A stretch of 46,754 nt of DNA from Flammeovirgaceae bacterium UBA2371 (GCA_002345965.1 DDTF01000061.1:1-46754); one strand, 5' to 3'. Shown: positions 25,997 through 35,013, counted from the first letter of the stretch. Notes: generated by a model not told the origin, from the sequence alone. A program made the numbers and translations.

Positions 25997-26208
25997 AAGA
26001 TGGTTGTGATTATGATTTGAAAATGTATCCCAAAGTAGCGATTAGCTATGGCAAATTGAAAAAAGCGAATTGTGTTAGCATCCTGATTATTACGTCATTA
26101 TGTCCGGATTTCGCTCTTTATGAAGCAATTTTATGCCAAAATTTCTTGATTTTTATTGATTTCTTAGGTGGATTGTTATTTGATAAGGCTAGAGCAAATT
26201 GAAACACT
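25997..26208. other. Divergent intergenic region before clpB
   Basis: 212 nt, AT-rich. A TTG (26146-26148) and a TTATTTG (26176-26182) upstream of clpB are loose promoter-like elements only. No CIRCE inverted repeat or other heat-shock operator was recognised. Confidence 0.4.
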
Positions 26209-28824
26209 ATGAACTTCGATAAATTCACAATAAAATCTCAGGAAGCACTTCAAAAGTCTGCAGAGATTGCGCTTAGCAATCAGCATCAGGCCATAGAGCC
26301 TGCACACTTGTTGAAGGCGATTTTAGAGACAGATGAAAATGTTTCATCTTACTTACTCAAGAAACTTAATGTCGCCAAGACCATCCTAGATACCAAATTA
26401 GAGGAGATCATTGGCACATTCCCAAAAGTAACCGGACAACAGCCCCACCTTTCTTCTACTACCAATCAGGTTTTGCAGAATGCCGAAAAAGAGTTACAAG
26501 AATTAAAGGACGAATACGTATCCGTAGAGCATTTGCTGTTGGCTTTGTTAGCTACCAAAGACAAAGTAGCCTCTCTGATGAAGGATGTGGGCTTTGAAAA
26601 GTCGGCTTTGCTAAAAGCAATTAAAGAATTACGCGGTGGAAGTAAAGTCACTGACCAAAATGCCGAAACCAAATACAAGTCATTAGAACGCTATTCGAAA
26701 AACCTCAACGACCTGGCCAAAAAAGGAAAGATAGATCCTGTCATTGGTCGTGATGAAGAGATCAGAAGGGTGTTGCAGATTCTGTCAAGACGCACCAAAA
26801 ACAATCCAATACTATTAGGTGAACCGGGTGTAGGTAAAACTGCAATCGTAGAGGGCATGGCCCAGCGCATTGTAGATGGAGATGTGCCCGAAAACCTGAA
26901 AGACAAAATTCTTGTATCCCTGGATATGGGATTGTTGGTGGCGGGCGCCAAATACAAAGGAGAATTTGAAGAACGATTGAAAGCCGTTATCAAGGAAGTA
27001 ATAGATGCCAACGGACAAATCATTCTATTTATAGATGAGATTCATACCCTGGTAGGTGCTGGTGGAGGAGGAGAAGGCGCAATGGATGCTGCCAACTTAT
27101 TGAAACCTGCTTTGGCCCGTGGCGAACTTCATGCCATCGGTGCAACTACCTTAAAAGAGTATCAAAAGTACATCGAAAAAGACAAAGCGCTTGAAAGAAG
27201 GTTTCAGGCGGTAATTGTGGATGAGCCTTCAGTAGAAGATTCTGTTTCCATTCTCAGAGGCATCAAAGACAAATACGAATTACACCACGGAGTAAGGATC
27301 AAAGATGATGCAGTAATTTCCGCGGTAGAGTTGTCTCACCGCTACATCTCTGATCGTTTTTTGCCAGACAAGGCCATTGACCTTATGGATGAAGCCGCGG
27401 CCAAACTGCGACTTGAAATGGATTCGATGCCGGAAGAACTGGATGAGTTGAACAGAAAGATCATGCAACTGGAAATTGAACGAGAAGCCATCCGCAGAGA
27501 GAAAGACAAGGAAAAGGAAAGTATACTTAATAAAGTAATTGCAGAAATGTCTGAATCGCGCAATGCGTTAAAGGCACGCTGGGAAAATGAAAAAGAAGTA
27601 GTACACGGCATTCAGCGCGAAAAAGAAAACATCGATAAACTAAAATTTGAAGCTGAAAAAGCTGAGAAAGCTGGTGATTACGGAACCGTTGCTGAGATTC
27701 GCTACGGCAAAATTACAGAAGCAGAACAACGGCTCAAGAACCTTCAGGAAAAAATGAAGGAATTGCAAGGTGAGCACTCTCTATTGAAAGAAGAGGTGGA
27801 CAGTGAAGATATAGCAGAAGTAGTGGCTAAATGGACCGGAATTCCCGTTTCAAAAATGCTTCAAACTGAAAGAGAAAAATTACTTTCACTGGAGGAAGAG
27901 TTAGGCAAAAGAGTAGCTGGTCAGGAAGAAGCCATTCACGCGTTGAGTGATGCGGTGAGGAGAAGCCGCGCGGGCTTACAAGATCCCAAGCGTCCTATTG
28001 GTTCCTTTATTTTCATGGGAACAACAGGCGTTGGTAAAACAGAGCTTTCTAAAGCCCTGGCAGAATACCTGTTCAACGATGAAAATGCAATGGTACGCAT
28101 CGATATGAGTGAGTACCAGGAAAGGCATTCGGTAAGCCGATTAATAGGCGCGCCTCCAGGATATGTGGGTTATGATGAAGGCGGACAATTGACTGAAGCC
28201 GTTCGTAGAAAACCTTACTCAGTAATACTGTTGGACGAAATTGAAAAAGCACATCCGGATGTATTCAACATTCTGTTGCAGGTGTTGGATGATGGAAGAT
28301 TAACAGACAACAAAGGGCGTGTAGCCAATTTCAAGAATACCATCATCATCATGACAACCAATATTGGTTCACACATTATACAGGAACAATTTGGTGACAT
28401 TACCGAAGAGAACTACTTCGAAGTACTGGAGGATACCAAGGAAAAGGTGGTTGACCTTTTGAAGAAATCAGTAAGGCCAGAATTCATCAACAGGATTGAT
28501 GATATCATCATGTTCCGTCCATTAAGCCGAGGTGATCTTAGAAAGATCGTAAGCATTCAGTTTGATATCATTCGCAAACGATTGGAAGAAACAGGTATTA
28601 AAATTGATATATCTGAAGCAGCCCTGGATAGATTAGCCAAAATTGGATTCGATCCACAATACGGTGCAAGACCTCTAAAAAGAGTAATGCAACGAGAGAT
28701 CCTCAATGAGTTGTCTAAGCAAATACTTGCAGGAACCATTCATAAAGATTCAGTGATCTATGTGGATATGAAAAATGATGTTGAGTTTGAATTCCAAAAT
28801 TTGGAAGCTGTAGAAGAATTATAA
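26209..28824 (+). CDS. clpB: ClpB disaggregase
   Basis: 871 residues, full length for ClpB. N-terminal repeat domain about 1-145 (MNFDKFTIKSQEALQKS), first AAA+ with Walker A GEPGVGKT (Gly204) and the GAGGGGEGAMDAAN pore loop, the coiled-coil middle domain about 400-540, which separates ClpB from ClpA/ClpC, and second AAA+ with GTTGVGKT (from Gly604), pore loop GYVG and sensor GARPLKR. It threads aggregated proteins with DnaK help. Monocistronic with its own terminator. Confidence 0.97.
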   Translation: MNFDKFTIKSQEALQKSAEIALSNQHQAIEPAHLLKAILETDENVSSYLLKKLNVAKTILDTKLEEIIGTFPKVTGQQPHLSSTTNQVLQNAEKELQELKDEYVSVEHLLLALLATKDKVASLMKDVGFEKSALLKAIKELRGGSKVTDQNAETKYKSLERYSKNLNDLAKKGKIDPVIGRDEEIRRVLQILSRRTKNNPILLGEPGVGKTAIVEGMAQRIVDGDVPENLKDKILVSLDMGLLVAGAKYKGEFEERLKAVIKEVIDANGQIILFIDEIHTLVGAGGGGEGAMDAANLLKPALARGELHAIGATTLKEYQKYIEKDKALERRFQAVIVDEPSVEDSVSILRGIKDKYELHHGVRIKDDAVISAVELSHRYISDRFLPDKAIDLMDEAAAKLRLEMDSMPEELDELNRKIMQLEIEREAIRREKDKEKESILNKVIAEMSESRNALKARWENEKEVVHGIQREKENIDKLKFEAEKAEKAGDYGTVAEIRYGKITEAEQRLKNLQEKMKELQGEHSLLKEEVDSEDIAEVVAKWTGIPVSKMLQTEREKLLSLEEELGKRVAGQEEAIHALSDAVRRSRAGLQDPKRPIGSFIFMGTTGVGKTELSKALAEYLFNDENAMVRIDMSEYQERHSVSRLIGAPPGYVGYDEGGQLTEAVRRKPYSVILLDEIEKAHPDVFNILLQVLDDGRLTDNKGRVANFKNTIIIMTTNIGSHIIQEQFGDITEENYFEVLEDTKEKVVDLLKKSVRPEFINRIDDIIMFRPLSRGDLRKIVSIQFDIIRKRLEETGIKIDISEAALDRLAKIGFDPQYGARPLKRVMQREILNELSKQILAGTIHKDSVIYVDMKNDVEFEFQNLEAVEEL

Positions 28825-28838
28825 TTAACACTAGAAAC

Positions 28839-28872
28839 AAAAGCCTCAGGGTAAACTACCTGGGGCTTTTTT
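28839..28872 (+). terminator. Strong bidirectional terminator between clpB and the potassium channel gene
   Basis: Stem AAAAGCC-T-CAGG (28839-28850) pairs with CCTG-G-GGCTTTT (28859-28870) through one T.G wobble, with an 8-nt loop GTAAACTA and a T run to 28872. The A-rich 5' side gives a U tract on the opposite strand as well. It ends at the stop codon of the convergent channel gene. Confidence 0.88.
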
Positions 28873-29926
28873 ATAACCCTTCCTCGATCTTAAATAACCG
28901 TTTCAGTTTTTGATGACCTTTGAGGTCCATGAGCAACACAAGATAATCACCTTCATCAATGGTAACAGAACCCTCAGGATTCTTTAGCATTTTTCTTTTT
29001 CCTTCTACCATCTTCACCAAACCAATCAAAACTACATTGCTTTCTTTTTTTAAGTCAAAAAAGGCCTTATCATAAAAAGCTCCTATAAAAGGATTTCCCA
29101 ATTTAACCTGGACTTGCTTCATGTCATACTCATCATCCTCATGGGCGTAGGCCATTATCTCTTCACTAAACATTGCTACATCTGGCTCGAAGATATAACT
29201 CGCCAGAAGCTTGGATGAAATTTCATTTTTCGAAATCGCGTAAGTAACACCCGCGTGGTGGAAGGTGCTTTTTAAATTGCCATTGTCGAGGGTTACCACA
29301 TAATTTAAATCCGCAAAATGCTTTTTTACATTGATGATATAAACTAGTTTTTCTGTATCGTCATTCAGATTTATAAATACAATTGATGCTTTTCGAATGT
29401 TTGATTTCTCCATCAAATCAAAATTGTTATAATCGGAAAACAAGGTGTAGGCCTGATCAGCGTCATAATATTCCCTGATAATATCGATATCATGTCGGTC
29501 TTTGGTAATAATGGCAACTTTTTTGCCAGCGGCAATCAGGTGGGCAATTACCGACTGACTGAAGTCATTCCATCCGATGATGACTACATGACCTTCAAAA
29601 TTTGTTCCATTTAATCCCATGGCTCTGTTTTCTTTTAATGTGCTCATAATACTGGCGATCTGCCCGATGATAAAACCATATACCCCCAAACTTGAAAACA
29701 AAAACACAAATCCTAACATTTTGCCACCGGCAGTCACCGGGATCATGTCTCCATAACCTACTGTGGTAAGCGTAGCAATAGCATACCAAAGGCCGTCCTG
29801 TAGTGTAACAATATGAGTTCTTGGGTCTACCGACTCCAGTTTGAGTAGCCAAAAAACCAGGAAAGCATAAAATGAAATTATGCCAATAATGGTAAATATC
29901 GTCTTCCTGTAAATCGGCTGTTTCAT
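28871..29926 (-). CDS. Two-TM potassium channel with RCK (TrkA) domains
   Basis: 351 residues from ATG at 29926 (a GTG five codons upstream is the alternative). TM1 about 9-29, pore helix and selectivity filter TVGYGD (Thr55-Asp60), TM2 about 68-92, then an RCK_N Rossmann domain (VVIIGWNDFSQSVIAHL) and an RCK_C domain about 255-345. The layout is that of MthK-type ligand-gated K+ channels, with the cytosolic ring gating the pore in response to an ion or nucleotide. The Rossmann glycine pattern reads GWNDFS rather than GxGxxG. Divergent from blaI; the upstream repressor dyad could affect it too. Confidence 0.9.
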   Translation of the reverse strand: MKQPIYRKTIFTIIGIISFYAFLVFWLLKLESVDPRTHIVTLQDGLWYAIATLTTVGYGDMIPVTAGGKMLGFVFLFSSLGVYGFIIGQIASIMSTLKENRAMGLNGTNFEGHVVIIGWNDFSQSVIAHLIAAGKKVAIITKDRHDIDIIREYYDADQAYTLFSDYNNFDLMEKSNIRKASIVFINLNDDTEKLVYIINVKKHFADLNYVVTLDNGNLKSTFHHAGVTYAISKNEISSKLLASYIFEPDVAMFSEEIMAYAHEDDEYDMKQVQVKLGNPFIGAFYDKAFFDLKKESNVVLIGLVKMVEGKRKMLKNPEGSVTIDEGDYLVLLMDLKGHQKLKRLFKIEEGL

Positions 29927-29995
29927 AGTAAAAATGCGCACTTAAGTACGATAAAAGAATGTTGAAATAAAAATTCCTATTATAGTAGAACCACA

Positions 29996-30011
29996 TACGA
30001 AAAAATTCGTA
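29996..30011. promoter_or_regulatory. Operator dyad 1 for the BlaI-like repressor
   Basis: Perfect palindrome TACGAA-AAAA-TTCGTA. The same half-sites recur at 30054-30069, centre-to-centre distance 58 bp. It lies just upstream of the predicted -33 TTG of the blaI promoter and about 70 bp upstream of the channel start codon on the other strand. Confidence 0.75.
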
Positions 30012-30019
30012 CAAATAAC

Positions 30020-30050
30020 TTGGAACAGAGATTCAGGAACAGTAAACTTG
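30020..30050 (+). promoter_or_regulatory. Candidate promoter of the blaI-blaR1 operon
   Basis: TTG (30020-30022), 20-nt spacer, TAAACTTG (30043-30050; one mismatch to TAnnTTTG). The two dyads lie immediately on either side, so repressor binding would occlude both polymerase contacts and the transcription start. Confidence 0.55.
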
Positions 30051-30053
30051 AAT

Positions 30054-30069
30054 TACGAAATTATTCGTA
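30054..30069. promoter_or_regulatory. Operator dyad 2 for the BlaI-like repressor
   Basis: Perfect palindrome TACGAA-ATTA-TTCGTA, identical half-sites to dyad 1. It covers the predicted transcription start and ends 5 nt before the repressor start codon. Confidence 0.75.
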
Positions 30070-30074
30070 GATAA

Positions 30075-30467
30075 ATGAACTTAAAGAAATCAACGGTGAA
30101 ACCCACTGAAAAAGAACTGGAAATACTTCATGTATTGTGGGAGAATGGCCCTTGCAGCGTAAAACAGGTGCATGAGTCCATGGGAGGTGATGAGAAGAAC
30201 GGATACACTACGATACTCAAATTCTTACAAATCATGTTCGAAAAAGACATTGTCTCCCGGCAGAAAAGCGGGAAGCTACATGTATACAAAGCCATTGCTA
30301 CCAAAGAGAATACCAAGCAGCAAGCGGTAGAAAAGATTATCAATACTGTCTTTAGTGGATCTGCCTCTCAATTGGTCATGAGCGCTTTAGGCAATGGCAA
30401 TTCTTCCAAAGAGGAATTAAGAGAAATAAGAAAATACCTTGATGAACTGGATAAAGGTGAACAATGA
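30075..30467 (+). CDS. BlaI/MecI/CopY-family repressor
   Basis: 130 residues. Winged helix about 8-75 (PTEKELEILHVLWENGPCSVKQV start, GYTTILKFLQIMFEKDIV recognition region) and a helical dimerisation tail about 90-130. BlaI-type repressors bind dyads at their own promoter and are cleaved or released after signalling from the M56 partner encoded next. The two palindromes directly upstream are its expected operators. It overlaps the blaR1-like gene by 4 nt. Confidence 0.93.
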   Translation: MNLKKSTVKPTEKELEILHVLWENGPCSVKQVHESMGGDEKNGYTTILKFLQIMFEKDIVSRQKSGKLHVYKAIATKENTKQQAVEKIINTVFSGSASQLVMSALGNGNSSKEELREIRKYLDELDKGEQ

Positions 30468-32365
30468 TAAATAACATTAATTTAGGTTGGACCCTGCTGC
30501 ATTCTTTATGGCAGGCTGCGATCATTTTTGGGATGACCAAAATTGCTTTGTCGCTGATCGCAAAACATAAATCTACTCTGAGATATATGATCAACTGCTG
30601 TGCCTTACTGTTGATCGTAATGACCAGTTTATCTACCTTTTTATATCTAGTTTCATCGGGGACTTCCGTTGAAGCCATTTCACCTGCCTTGAGACCTACT
30701 TTCAATAGTTTACCGGCTGGCGAAGTTATCGCTATAGAATATCCAATATGGAATAACCTGATTCGAATTATAAATGATCAAATGGTGTGGGTGATTTATG
30801 CCTGGATGGCGGGCGTACTGATCTTCTCGATTCGATTTGCTGGGGGCATTGTATACATCCAATTTTTAAAAAGAAAGATAAGCGATGCAAGCAGTGAGTA
30901 CCTGCAAATGGTCCAACATTTGTCTGACCAATTAAGACTCACTCAAAAAGTCAGGCTGGTAGAGTCCATTCAAATCTCCAAGCCTATTGTGCTGGGTTAT
31001 ATCAAGCCGATGATCATTTTACCTATCGGGCTCCTAACAGGATTACCCACTTCGCAAATTGAAACCATTTTATTACATGAACTGGCTCACATTAAAAGGC
31101 ACGACTATTTAGTCAATCTTATCCAAGCTTTTATAGAGGTAATTTTATTCTTTAACCCATTTGTTTGGCTCCTTTCCGAAATGATAAGGAAGGAAAGAGA
31201 ATACTGTTGTGACGATCTGGTTATAATGATGGGATCAAGTCGCACTGAATACATAAAGGCTTTGGCGCAATTGGAAGAAATAAATCAGTACCGCATCCCA
31301 ACCCTTGCACTGGCATTAAATAATAATAAATATCAGGTGTTTAACAGGATAAAAAGAATTATGGAAACAACAGCAAATCAAAATCAAAGAAAAGCCAAGC
31401 CATACTTGCTGGTAGCATTGATGGCAATCGGATTGTTATGCGCTTCTTGGCTCACCATTGGTGAGGGTAATGACGACCATGGTTCACAACTAACTAACAA
31501 CTCACATTTTATTTCATCCGACACCACGAGAAAAGAAAAAAACAAGGACGTGAGCAAAGATAAAAAATCTGCCAGCTACTCACGCAAGGTAATAACTACT
31601 TATGGCGAGGATGGAACACCTCATGAAGAGGTGATAGAAAATTTTGAAGGCGATGAAGAATTAAGGCCTATATTATCTAATCCGGGAAGTTTTAGTTTTG
31701 TAATGCCTGATATACCTTCAATACCTTCAATGCCAGGAATACCTAATATACCTCCTACACCAGCCATACCTCCTGTTCCCTATACAAAGGGTTTTAACTT
31801 CTCTTTTGATGGAGATACCATTCCCGGGAAGTACTTCTTTTCTGAGGAAGATGAAGACAGATGGGAAGCCTTTGGCCGTGAAATGGAAAAAAGATTTGAA
31901 CACTTCGGAGAGGAGCATGAAGATTTTGGTAAAAAAATGGAAGAGTGGGGCAAAACATTTGGTGACGAATTTGCAGCCAGATTTGAAAGGGATTTTGAAG
32001 ATAAAATGGAGGCTTGGGGACATCAATTTGATGACATGGATTTTAACCATGACTTCAACTTTAAATTAGATGAAGGGATGAAGAAGATGGAAAAGCATCT
32101 CGAAGGTGTGCACGAAAGGTTGAAAGAGCATGAAGCTGAACTGAAAAAGCTGGAGGGTCGTATGAAGGAGTTTGAGACTGCACTACAAGATCAACTCATT
32201 CAAGATGGTTACATTAAAAAGGGTGAGAAAATAGAATCGATGAACTGGAGCAATGGTAAACTTAAAGTAAACGGAGTTCAAATAAAGGACAAAGATGTGC
32301 CCAAGTATGAGGCACTAACAGATAAATATTTCAAAGGGAACAGAGGTTTTTATTACAAAAACTAA
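30464..32365 (+). CDS. BlaR1-like M56 membrane metallopeptidase with acidic C-terminal tail
   Basis: 633 residues. Membrane segments near 12-28, 38-60 and 100-122 surround the cytoplasmic M56 protease domain with HELAH (His205, Glu206, His209) and the downstream EREYCCDD motif. A last membrane segment lies near 310-330. The C-terminal part lacks the penicillin-binding sensor of BlaR1. It has a Pro-rich stretch (about 408-440) and then a highly charged region of about 140 residues rich in Glu, Asp, His, Phe and Trp with coiled-coil character. The sensor signal must therefore differ from beta-lactams, perhaps metal or envelope stress. Its stop codon overlaps that of the convergent cytochrome gene. 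Confidence 0.85.
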   Translation: MINNINLGWTLLHSLWQAAIIFGMTKIALSLIAKHKSTLRYMINCCALLLIVMTSLSTFLYLVSSGTSVEAISPALRPTFNSLPAGEVIAIEYPIWNNLIRIINDQMVWVIYAWMAGVLIFSIRFAGGIVYIQFLKRKISDASSEYLQMVQHLSDQLRLTQKVRLVESIQISKPIVLGYIKPMIILPIGLLTGLPTSQIETILLHELAHIKRHDYLVNLIQAFIEVILFFNPFVWLLSEMIRKEREYCCDDLVIMMGSSRTEYIKALAQLEEINQYRIPTLALALNNNKYQVFNRIKRIMETTANQNQRKAKPYLLVALMAIGLLCASWLTIGEGNDDHGSQLTNNSHFISSDTTRKEKNKDVSKDKKSASYSRKVITTYGEDGTPHEEVIENFEGDEELRPILSNPGSFSFVMPDIPSIPSMPGIPNIPPTPAIPPVPYTKGFNFSFDGDTIPGKYFFSEEDEDRWEAFGREMEKRFEHFGEEHEDFGKKMEEWGKTFGDEFAARFERDFEDKMEAWGHQFDDMDFNHDFNFKLDEGMKKMEKHLEGVHERLKEHEAELKKLEGRMKEFETALQDQLIQDGYIKKGEKIESMNWSNGKLKVNGVQIKDKDVPKYEALTDKYFKGNRGFYYKN

Positions 32366-32790
32366 TCTTCACCCTCACATTGTTGAAGGACTTTGGTAAC
32401 CTCTGCTACCTCAATAAGTCCTTCATCATGTGTCCATGAATTATATATATATGTCGCGATTTCAGCAATCTCCAAATCCGTAAGGATAGGGACACCCGGC
32501 ATGACCTGATTATACTGCTTGCCATTTACAATTAGTTCTCCGCTCTTTCCGTACTTTATCAGACAGATTACACTCGATAGATTGTTGGTCATGTAATCAG
32601 ATTCATCTAAAGGAGGATAGAGCAACCCTAGCCCCTTACCTGATTTTTGATGACAATTGCTACAGTGGGTATTGTACAACTGTTCTCCCTGCACGAAATA
32701 CTGTTGGTACTTAACCGAATCGCCAGAACTATTACCTGGCGAACAGCTTGCAATGGCCAATAAAAACAACAGCAGCAAAAACCTATTCAT
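32362..32790 (-). CDS. Lipoprotein c-type cytochrome
   Basis: 142 residues from ATG at 32790, which gives a lipoprotein signal (IASC, Cys16). Haem motif CSNCH (Cys43, Cys46, His47) and distal Met97 in VMPGVP define a monohaem class I cytochrome c. YPPLDESDYM follows the haem motif; the second cytochrome at 43114 has the matching YPPLAKSDYL. Electron carrier in the periplasm. Its start overlaps the end of the SCO gene by 8 nt. It may feed a terminal oxidase or N-oxide reductase encoded elsewhere. Confidence 0.88.
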   Translation of the reverse strand: MNRFLLLLFLLAIASCSPGNSSGDSVKYQQYFVQGEQLYNTHCSNCHQKSGKGLGLLYPPLDESDYMTNNLSSVICLIKYGKSGELIVNGKQYNQVMPGVPILTDLEIAEIATYIYNSWTHDEGLIEVAEVTKVLQQCEGED

Positions 32791-33394
32791 ATTCTTTTCT
32801 AAGCCGCTTGATGTCAACCAATAAACGATTGACATCCTCTTCTTTAGTACCATCGTACTTTCCCCTCAACCTTTGCTGCTTATCAATAAGTAAAAACGCG
32901 CCACTGTGAATAAATCCATCTGGCTCTGACTTATCTTCCATGGCTGTAGCAAAATAACTTGTTTGAGCAATCTTATAAATAGAGTCCTTTGCTCCCGTCA
33001 CAAAATGCCATCGATCGCTGGACACGCCCAGTTTTCTGGCAAAATCATGCAGCAAGGCCACCGTGTCGTACTCAGGATCGATCGTATGTGAAAGTAACTT
33101 GACATCAGGTAATTCTGCAGTGGACTCGTAAACGCGCAGCATTTGTGTTTTCATAATTGGACAAATGGTCCGACAAGAGGTAAAGAAAAAATCTGCAACA
33201 TAGATTTGATCTTTAAAGGTATCGTTGGTGATAATGGCACTATCCTGATCAACAAATTGATACTTGGCAATATGATGGTACACCGTATCTCCATTTACTA
33301 CCTCCCGCTGACCAAAAATAGGTAGTGGTTTTACTTTTTTTTCACACCCAGAAATAAGACCTACTACTATAACTAATAAAATTAACCTGCTCAT
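32783..33394 (-). CDS. SCO1/SenC-family copper chaperone
   Basis: 203 residues from ATG at 33394 (an upstream GTG is less likely), with lipobox ISGC (Cys17). Thioredoxin-like fold with copper-binding CxxxC (Cys74, Cys78 in TSCRTICP) and His163 (FIHSG). SCO proteins deliver copper to the CuA site of cytochrome oxidases or act as thiol-disulfide reductases for it. Coupled with the cytochrome c gene, which supports a respiratory assembly role. Confidence 0.9.
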   Translation of the reverse strand: MSRLILLVIVVGLISGCEKKVKPLPIFGQREVVNGDTVYHHIAKYQFVDQDSAIITNDTFKDQIYVADFFFTSCRTICPIMKTQMLRVYESTAELPDVKLLSHTIDPEYDTVALLHDFARKLGVSSDRWHFVTGAKDSIYKIAQTSYFATAMEDKSEPDGFIHSGAFLLIDKQQRLRGKYDGTKEEDVNRLLVDIKRLRKEYE

Positions 33395-33425
33395 GTAAAA
33401 CACATTTTTAGTTTAACAAATATCC

Positions 33426-34226
33426 TCATTGAAAAGATACCACTTCAATTTCATTACCCACTTCTACCTCCTTATTACTTTCCATCGTCACTGCATTTTG
33501 ACCAAAGTTTACTTTGCTTCCCACCTTTCTATACTTTGAAAGAGTTGCCAAAGGTTCTGTTCCTGGCTTACCTGTATCCTGATTAACTGTAGTAAGAACA
33601 CACCTTGCACAAAGTTTCAATCCCTTGAAGTGGGCAGTTCCAACTGTAAATTCCTTCCATGTATCCTCTTCAAATGGTTTACCCCCGTCAAAAACAAAAT
33701 TAGGGCGAAAACGATTCATCGGAACCGGATCTTTTAACCTGGTATTTAAATCATCCAATGAGGCTTGTCCGATAATCAGATAAGGATACCCATCAGCTAA
33801 ACTAACCTGCTCATTATTTTTGGCATATTGGGTATCAACCCTTCTTTGATTTTCTTCAGGAAAGTAAACTAATTTGACTGTTTTATTCAGTTGGGCAGAA
33901 AACCAATTGTTAAAACTTTCGCCTAATTCACGGGCCTGTACAGTATCCTCCCAAATTGTTACCGCTTTCTGGTTTTCGGTATGAAGTGGTTCAAAAGGAA
34001 TAATCAAAGATTTATTATTGTGAGTAATCAAAAAGCCTGAATCATGAAACGACAATTTGAAAAGCGCCAATTCAGGATAAACTCGTTGGGTAATAAATTG
34101 ATTATTCTCATCCACAATCATGTACCTACGGTCGTAAAGCAATCCTTTACCCAACACAGTAGCCTTGTTAACGCGTATTCCCCCCAATGATTTAACCGGG
34201 TAAATCCAAATTTCAGTTAACTTCAT
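33426..34226 (-). CDS. MOSC-domain protein (YcbX/mARC-like)
   Basis: 266 residues. N-terminal MOSC_N barrel about 1-115 (LTEIWIYPVKSLGG) and MOSC domain about 130-262 with the molybdenum-ligand-type Cys in LCARCVLTTVNQDTGK. Family members carry molybdenum cofactor and reduce N-hydroxylated compounds. Escherichia coli YcbX has an extra C-terminal 2Fe-2S domain that is absent here, so an external electron donor would be required. It is 31 nt upstream of the SCO gene on the same strand and may share its transcript. Confidence 0.85.
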   Translation of the reverse strand: MKLTEIWIYPVKSLGGIRVNKATVLGKGLLYDRRYMIVDENNQFITQRVYPELALFKLSFHDSGFLITHNNKSLIIPFEPLHTENQKAVTIWEDTVQARELGESFNNWFSAQLNKTVKLVYFPEENQRRVDTQYAKNNEQVSLADGYPYLIIGQASLDDLNTRLKDPVPMNRFRPNFVFDGGKPFEEDTWKEFTVGTAHFKGLKLCARCVLTTVNQDTGKPGTEPLATLSKYRKVGSKVNFGQNAVTMESNKEVEVGNEIEVVSFQ

Positions 34227-34322
34227 AGCTTTTAGCTTTAAAAATTGCTCACAAACTTAACCATTGCTTGCAGCATCTCCAGTACAAAATGAATTTTTGC
34301 CAACTGTTTTACGTTGAACACT

Positions 34323-34330
34323 TAAATTTG
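34323..34330 (+). promoter_or_regulatory. -7 element directly before the Crp/Fnr gene
   Basis: TAAATTTG, a perfect TAnnTTTG, only 5 nt before the ATG at 34336. The nearest upstream TTTG (34296-34299) is 23 nt away, slightly long for a -33. If this is used, the mRNA would start at or next to the start codon. Confidence 0.45.
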
Positions 34331-34335
34331 CAATT

Positions 34336-35013
34336 ATGGCTAAGGAGACCGCCCTATGGTATTTTGAAAGTGTGAACCTCTACAATGTTCTTTGTCCGCA
34401 CAAAGTAAAAACAATGGCAGCGGATCACTCCTTTACCGAATTCAAAAAAGATGAGTTTATCTATTTTCCAAATGAGAGAGCTACCCATATCTACATGATT
34501 GTCAGTGGCAGGGTCAAAATTGGTCATTACCTTGATGATGGAAAAGAAGTGGTGAATGCCATCTTGGGTAGTGGAGAAATTTTCGGAGAATTGGCACTTG
34601 CCGGAGAAGAGCATCGCAAGGATTTTGCACAAGCAATGGACGCGGTCTCTATTTGTCCACTCAGTATTGATGAGCTAAAGGACATGATGAAAGAAGACAA
34701 GGAATTGAGCTTTAAGATATTGAAATTGGTGGGCCTGCGCCTCATGAAACTTGAACGTAAACTGGAGTTACTTGTATTTAAAGATGCAAGAACCAGGATA
34801 GTGGAATTTTTGAAAGATTCAGCATCCTGGAAAGGAAAAAAAGTAGGCTTTGAGACCATGATCCCTACCAAGCTCGCGCATAAAGATATTGCTTCACTAA
34901 CGGGCACCTCTCGTCAAACCGTAACTACTGTGCTTAATGAACTCAAAGAGCAAAACCTTATTAATTTTGACAGAAGGAAAATACTAATTCGAGATCTTGA
35001 TCTCTTAAAATAA
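34336..35013 (+). CDS. Crp/Fnr-family transcriptional regulator
   Basis: 225 residues. Cyclic-nucleotide-binding fold about 30-140 (FPNERATHIYMIVSGRVKIG, GEIFGELAL), long dimer helix about 140-160, and an Crp-type winged helix about 165-220 with recognition helix TSRQTVTTVLNELKEQ. There is no N-terminal Cys cluster as in Fnr, so it is not an Fe-S oxygen sensor. GELAL resembles the phosphate-binding cassette, but the residue set is not that of true cAMP receptors. It may regulate the neighbouring respiratory genes; the target motif is unknown. Confidence 0.9.
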   Translation: MAKETALWYFESVNLYNVLCPHKVKTMAADHSFTEFKKDEFIYFPNERATHIYMIVSGRVKIGHYLDDGKEVVNAILGSGEIFGELALAGEEHRKDFAQAMDAVSICPLSIDELKDMMKEDKELSFKILKLVGLRLMKLERKLELLVFKDARTRIVEFLKDSASWKGKKVGFETMIPTKLAHKDIASLTGTSRQTVTTVLNELKEQNLINFDRRKILIRDLDLLK

